Assembly: GCA_964627445.1 (NCBI GenBank)
Contig: CAZVJF010000002.1
Location: forward strand, 1 to 64,000
Reading direction: 5' to 3'
Length of the DNA: 64,000 bases
Source: Luteibaculum sp964627445
GTDB lineage: Bacteria > Bacteroidota > Bacteroidia > Flavobacteriales_D > Luteibaculaceae
Position 1 is the stretch's first letter. The number at the start of each line of letters is the position of its first letter. Positions 61,491 to 64,000 of this stretch are shown here, piece by piece. Both the position numbers and the translations under genes were made by a program. Below the pieces are notes generated by a model that did not search any database, had not been told where the DNA came from, and saw nothing but the letters and a program-made list of their open reading frames with translations.

Positions 61491-61826
61491 CTAGCTGTAC
61501 TGCTTTCTCAAGTTTACCTTTTGCCAACAACGTAGCACTACGAGCTGGGTTATAGTTTGCGCAACTTGCGAACCCGCTAAGGTTTTTTGAATGATATGAT
61601 CGGGGATATCTACGCGGTACAGGGCATTCATTAAACCCCCAGGATTAGCCTCTAGAGCCCTATCCACCCAATGCAAACACTGCTCACAAAGCGTTGCTAC
61701 ATCGATGGCTTGAAGCAGTTCATCGTATCGTATAGCCGCCAAATCCTTATTTAGCTGATCTTGTAAAAGCTGCAAATCTTGCAGTTGCACCCCACGTAAC
61801 TCACTGGGAACTAAGTCAATACTCAT
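61491..61826 (-). CDS. Small helical cytoplasmic protein of unknown function
   Basis: 111 residues from the ATG at 61,826; an ATG at 61,841 would add five hydrophobic residues. Helical throughout: GVQLQDLQLLQDQLNKDL, YDELLQAIDVATLCEQCLHWVD, and QTITQLVVLRCWQKVNLR. No transmembrane segment or domain recognised. It converges on the secreted-protein gene, end to end, and diverges from the MORN-type gene. Confidence 0.6.
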   Translation of the reverse strand: MSIDLVPSELRGVQLQDLQLLQDQLNKDLAAIRYDELLQAIDVATLCEQCLHWVDRALEANPGGLMNALYRVDIPDHIIQKTLAGSQVAQTITQLVVLRCWQKVNLRKQYS

Positions 61827-61928
61827 AATAAAAAAACACAAAAAACAGGTAACCCGAAACCAGAAGTACTATACACACGTTTCTAATGTTACCAAATTGT
61901 TAACTTTACATTTCCCATATATTAAGCT

Positions 61929-62351
61929 ATGAAATATCTAACCACCCTAATACTTGCTGTGTTCTGTGCTGCATCCGTTGCACAAACCAGTGCATCGTCA
62001 TTTGACAGTAACGTATCTTACGCGTATGTGCCCACTGAAGACGCCACCTATGCTTATAAGAAGTACAACAAAAAACTATACGGTCCAGTAAAAAAATACA
62101 AAGAAGACAAGCTTGTAGAAGAAGGCTGGATGGTAAACAACAAACGCCACTCCAACTGGCGCCAATATAATCAAGAAGGTAAAAAAACTGCAGAGGTGCA
62201 GTTTACCCAAGGCAAACGCCATGGTGTATGGCGCATTTGGGATGATAACGGAGTACTGCGCTACCGCTACGAGTACCATAACGGTAAACCTACGGGACAA
62301 TGGGCCATGTACAATGCTCAGGGAGATGTGGTACAAACCAAAAAACACTAA
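61929..62351 (+). CDS. Secreted MORN-type (YwqK-like) repeat protein
   Basis: 140 residues with a signal peptide (LILAVFCAASVAQ). The C-terminal half has MORN/YwqK-type repeats: KEDKLVEEGWMVNNKRHSNWRQYN, KKTAEVQFTQGKRHGVWRIWDDNG, and YRYEYHNGKPTGQWAMYN. Such repeats are common in short secreted Bacteroidota proteins, of unresolved role. It is monocistronic, with 148 bases to the response regulator. Confidence 0.85.
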   Translation: MKYLTTLILAVFCAASVAQTSASSFDSNVSYAYVPTEDATYAYKKYNKKLYGPVKKYKEDKLVEEGWMVNNKRHSNWRQYNQEGKKTAEVQFTQGKRHGVWRIWDDNGVLRYRYEYHNGKPTGQWAMYNAQGDVVQTKKH

Positions 62352-62468
62352 GCCATTTGTTTACGCTGGGATAACATTAGCGTGGAGATTTCTGTGCGGT
62401 TAAAAATTCCGAGACCCGTATTTAACACATCCTTAAAACAAGGCCGATTAATCGATTGCAGCAACATC

Positions 62469-62476
62469 TAGTTTTG
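62469..62476 (+). promoter_or_regulatory. Candidate minus-7 element for the response regulator
   Basis: TAGTTTTG fits TAnnTTTG, 23 bases before the ATG. No minus-33 match at the usual distance. Confidence 0.4.
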
Positions 62477-62499
62477 TAGCGGTTAAATCGGCCTTTGCT

Positions 62500-63183
62500 A
62501 TGGAAGACAACGCACAAAAAGTATTGCTAGTAGATGATGAACAAGACATCATAGACATCATAAAATACAACTTAGAGAAAGAAGATTTTAAGGTAGCGTA
62601 CGCCACCAATGGCAAAGATGGTATCGAAGAAGCCAAGAAATTTAAGCCCGATGTTATTCTCCTGGATGTGATGATGCCCGAGATGGACGGCATTGAAACC
62701 TGCTCTGTTTTGCGCAATACGCCAGAAGTTTCGGACACGCTTATCGCTTTCCTTACAGCCCGTAGCGAAGACTACTCGCAAATTGCTGGTTTTGATGCCG
62801 GGGCTGACGACTATATCTCCAAGCCCATTAAACCACGCGTTTTAATTAGCCGTGTTAAAGCCTTGTTGCGTAGATCGGGTGGAAAAGAAGAAAAAGCCGG
62901 CACAACTACCGTTGGAGATCTGGAAATAGACCAAGAAAAATACTTGGTAACCAAAGCCGGCACCGAGCTGTCGCTTCCCAAAAAAGAATTTGAATTACTA
63001 GCCCTTTTATCCTCTAAGCCAGGCCGTGTTTTTACCCGAGAAATCATCCTAAACCGCGTTTGGGGTAACGAAGTGGTGGTGGGAGACCGCACCATAGACG
63101 TACACATTCGTAAATTGCGGGAGAAAATTGGTGATGAATACATCAAAACCGTAAAAGGGGTAGGATACAAAATTGAAGCCTAA
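62500..63183 (+). CDS. OmpR/PhoB-family response regulator
   Basis: 227 residues. Receiver domain with acidic pocket DDEQD (residues about 12-16), the phospho-acceptor Asp in VILLDVMMPEMDG (about 55), a Thr in TAR (about 84) and Lys in YISKPIKP (about 105). A winged-helix domain follows (ELSLPKKEFELLALLSSKPGRVFTREIILNRVWG, then VHIRKLREKIG). The kinase gene overlaps its end by 11 bases. PhoP/PhoB type; the stimulus is unknown. Confidence 0.95.
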   Translation: MEDNAQKVLLVDDEQDIIDIIKYNLEKEDFKVAYATNGKDGIEEAKKFKPDVILLDVMMPEMDGIETCSVLRNTPEVSDTLIAFLTARSEDYSQIAGFDAGADDYISKPIKPRVLISRVKALLRRSGGKEEKAGTTTVGDLEIDQEKYLVTKAGTELSLPKKEFELLALLSSKPGRVFTREIILNRVWGNEVVVGDRTIDVHIRKLREKIGDEYIKTVKGVGYKIEA

Positions 63184-64000
63184 ACTAATATCGTACGACA
63201 GCAGCCCCAGGTCTGTTGCCAGCAAATGCGCGCTACTCGTAACCGCGTTTTTGTTGCTACTGGGCACGCCCATACTTTGGCTATCGGGTGCTCAGTTTCA
63301 TTGGAGTTTACTGCTGGTTCCCATTATAGTGTTTGGGGCCACGTTTGCCATTGTTATCTTTTTCATTCAGCAGTTTATAATGGCCAAAATCCGGCTCATT
63401 TATAAAACCATTCGCAGCCTAAAGAAAGAGAGCAACGACCTCAACGTAAGTTTTTCCAAGGACCTATTAAAAACGGTAAACCGAGAGGTTATCGACTGGG
63501 CCGATGACAAACGCAAGGAAATAGAGGTACTCAAGGAAAAAGAAAATTTTAGACGCGAGTTTATTGGTAACCTAGCCCACGAAATCAAAACGCCCATATT
63601 CGCCATTCAAGGGTATATCCTTACGCTACTGGAGGGCGGTATGAACGACCCCCGTATCAATAAAAAATTCCTGGATAAAGCTTCGCGCTCCGTAGATCGT
63701 ATGACGGCCATGATAGAAGACCTGGATTCCATTTCACAGTTGGAATCGGGTCAGCTCCAACTCCACATGGAAGACTTTGATATCGTAGCCCTTTCGCAAG
63801 ACATTATGGATGCGTTAGAAATGCGCGCTAAGGAACACAACGTTACCCTAAAATTCAACAAGAAGTACGATAAGCCCATTATTGTACATGCCGACCCCAA
63901 CCGTATAAGCCAGGTTATTAGCAACCTTTTGGTGAACTCCATTAACTACGCTAAAACCGAGGAAGGTGAGACTGAGATTCGCTTTTTTGACATTGACGAA
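63173..64000 (+). CDS. Sensor histidine kinase, 3' end outside window
   Basis: The frame is open from a TTG at 63,173 to the window end, 276 codons; it overlaps the response regulator by 11 bases. Two membrane helices (ALLVTAFLLLLGTPILWL and LLLVPIIVFGATFAIVIFFI) leave almost no periplasmic loop, so it probably senses the membrane or an internal signal. After a coiled linker (KEIEVLKEKENFRREFIGN) comes the H-box NLAHEIKTPIFAIQGYI, with the phosphorylated histidine, and the N-box NLLVNSINYAK at 63,927 onward. The G-boxes lie outside the window. The TTG is the only start that reaches the first helix; partial gene, confident family. Confidence 0.92.
   Translation, partial: MKPKLISYDSSPRSVASKCALLVTAFLLLLGTPILWLSGAQFHWSLLLVPIIVFGATFAIVIFFIQQFIMAKIRLIYKTIRSLKKESNDLNVSFSKDLLKTVNREVIDWADDKRKEIEVLKEKENFRREFIGNLAHEIKTPIFAIQGYILTLLEGGMNDPRINKKFLDKASRSVDRMTAMIEDLDSISQLESGQLQLHMEDFDIVALSQDIMDALEMRAKEHNVTLKFNKKYDKPIIVHADPNRISQVISNLLVNSINYAKTEEGETEIRFFDIDE

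Noticed and set aside
62363..62383. ACGCT / AGCGT inverted repeat after the MORN gene
   Set aside because: Short arms, long loop, no T-run; not a terminator.
1..64000. CRISPR arrays, insertion sequences, prophage genes, tRNA or rRNA genes
   Set aside because: None seen: no regularly spaced repeats, no transposase, integrase or phage structural motifs, no cloverleaf-like runs in the intergenic gaps. A covariance-model search would be needed to exclude small RNAs.

Overview
The window looks like chromosomal core genome of a free-living Bacteroidota, most likely an aerobic marine-type member of Flavobacteriales close to Cryomorphaceae or Schleiferiaceae. The lineage is inferred, not measured. 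The reasons are C-terminal sorting domains of the type IX secretion system (T9SS, both type A and type B), DUF3098 and DUF6089 family proteins, paired OmpH genes behind bamA, a long-form IspG, a SecA of about 1,114 residues, and several promoters of the Bacteroidota form TAnnTTTG with little sign of Shine-Dalgarno sequences. I saw no rRNA, tRNA, CRISPR array, prophage or insertion sequence.

Layout. At 1-3.1 kb is a three-gene cassette: a RimK-like ATP-grasp ligase (5' end cut by the window), a GCS2-type carboxylate-amine ligase and an N-formylglutamate amidohydrolase. At 3.1-7.2 kb, on the minus strand, are the E2 and E1 subunits of 2-oxoglutarate dehydrogenase. A 2,093-residue secreted protein with a type B sorting domain fills 7.5-13.7 kb. 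The minus-strand block 13.8-17.8 kb holds a lipoprotein, a barrel-like protein with a CxxCxC N-terminus, a small Cys-motif protein, ElbB, and small secreted proteins. A compact minus-strand run at 17.9-24.0 kb goes hemW, cyclase-family hydrolase, Lrp/AsnC regulator, MmcQ/YjbR, DUF502, EamA transporter, ispG. Divergent from it, 24.1-28.6 kb carries ftsX, DUF3098, uppP, an M90 peptidase, truB and queA.

At 28.7-32.8 kb a cobalamin riboswitch precedes a vitamin B12 uptake operon: a T9SS surface protein, a TonB-dependent receptor and a BtuG-like propeller lipoprotein. An ATP:cob(I)alamin adenosyltransferase lies 3.5 kb beyond it. Between them are a thiol peroxidase of the GPx family, a CxxCH lipoprotein, a methyltransferase and an ABC ATPase. 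A ParE-type toxin-antitoxin pair (36.7-37.3 kb), a DUF2795 protein and secA follow. The stretch 41.3-50.2 kb is a surface and secretion region: a delta-60 repeat T9SS protein, an 85-residue protein that is little more than a signal peptide and a sorting-domain-like tail, two lipoproteins, and a 1,761-residue T9SS protein with three copies of a 'GTPDLFD' module, then about 390 bases without a gene.

The minus-strand run 50.2-59.3 kb is the envelope-assembly cluster: a CBS/ACT-like protein, an Omp85-family barrel, nadK, DUF6089, uppS, bamA, two ompH genes, murI. pdxJ, an alpha/beta hydrolase and a secreted protein diverge from it. The window ends in an OmpR-type response regulator and its histidine kinase (3' end cut).

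Most of the window is ordinary housekeeping and envelope biology. The parts most worth a second look are the B12 riboswitch, where a competing helix and a start-codon hairpin can be drawn by hand; the ligase cassette; the minimal sorting-domain protein; the Cys-motif cluster; and the modular architecture of the two giant secreted proteins.
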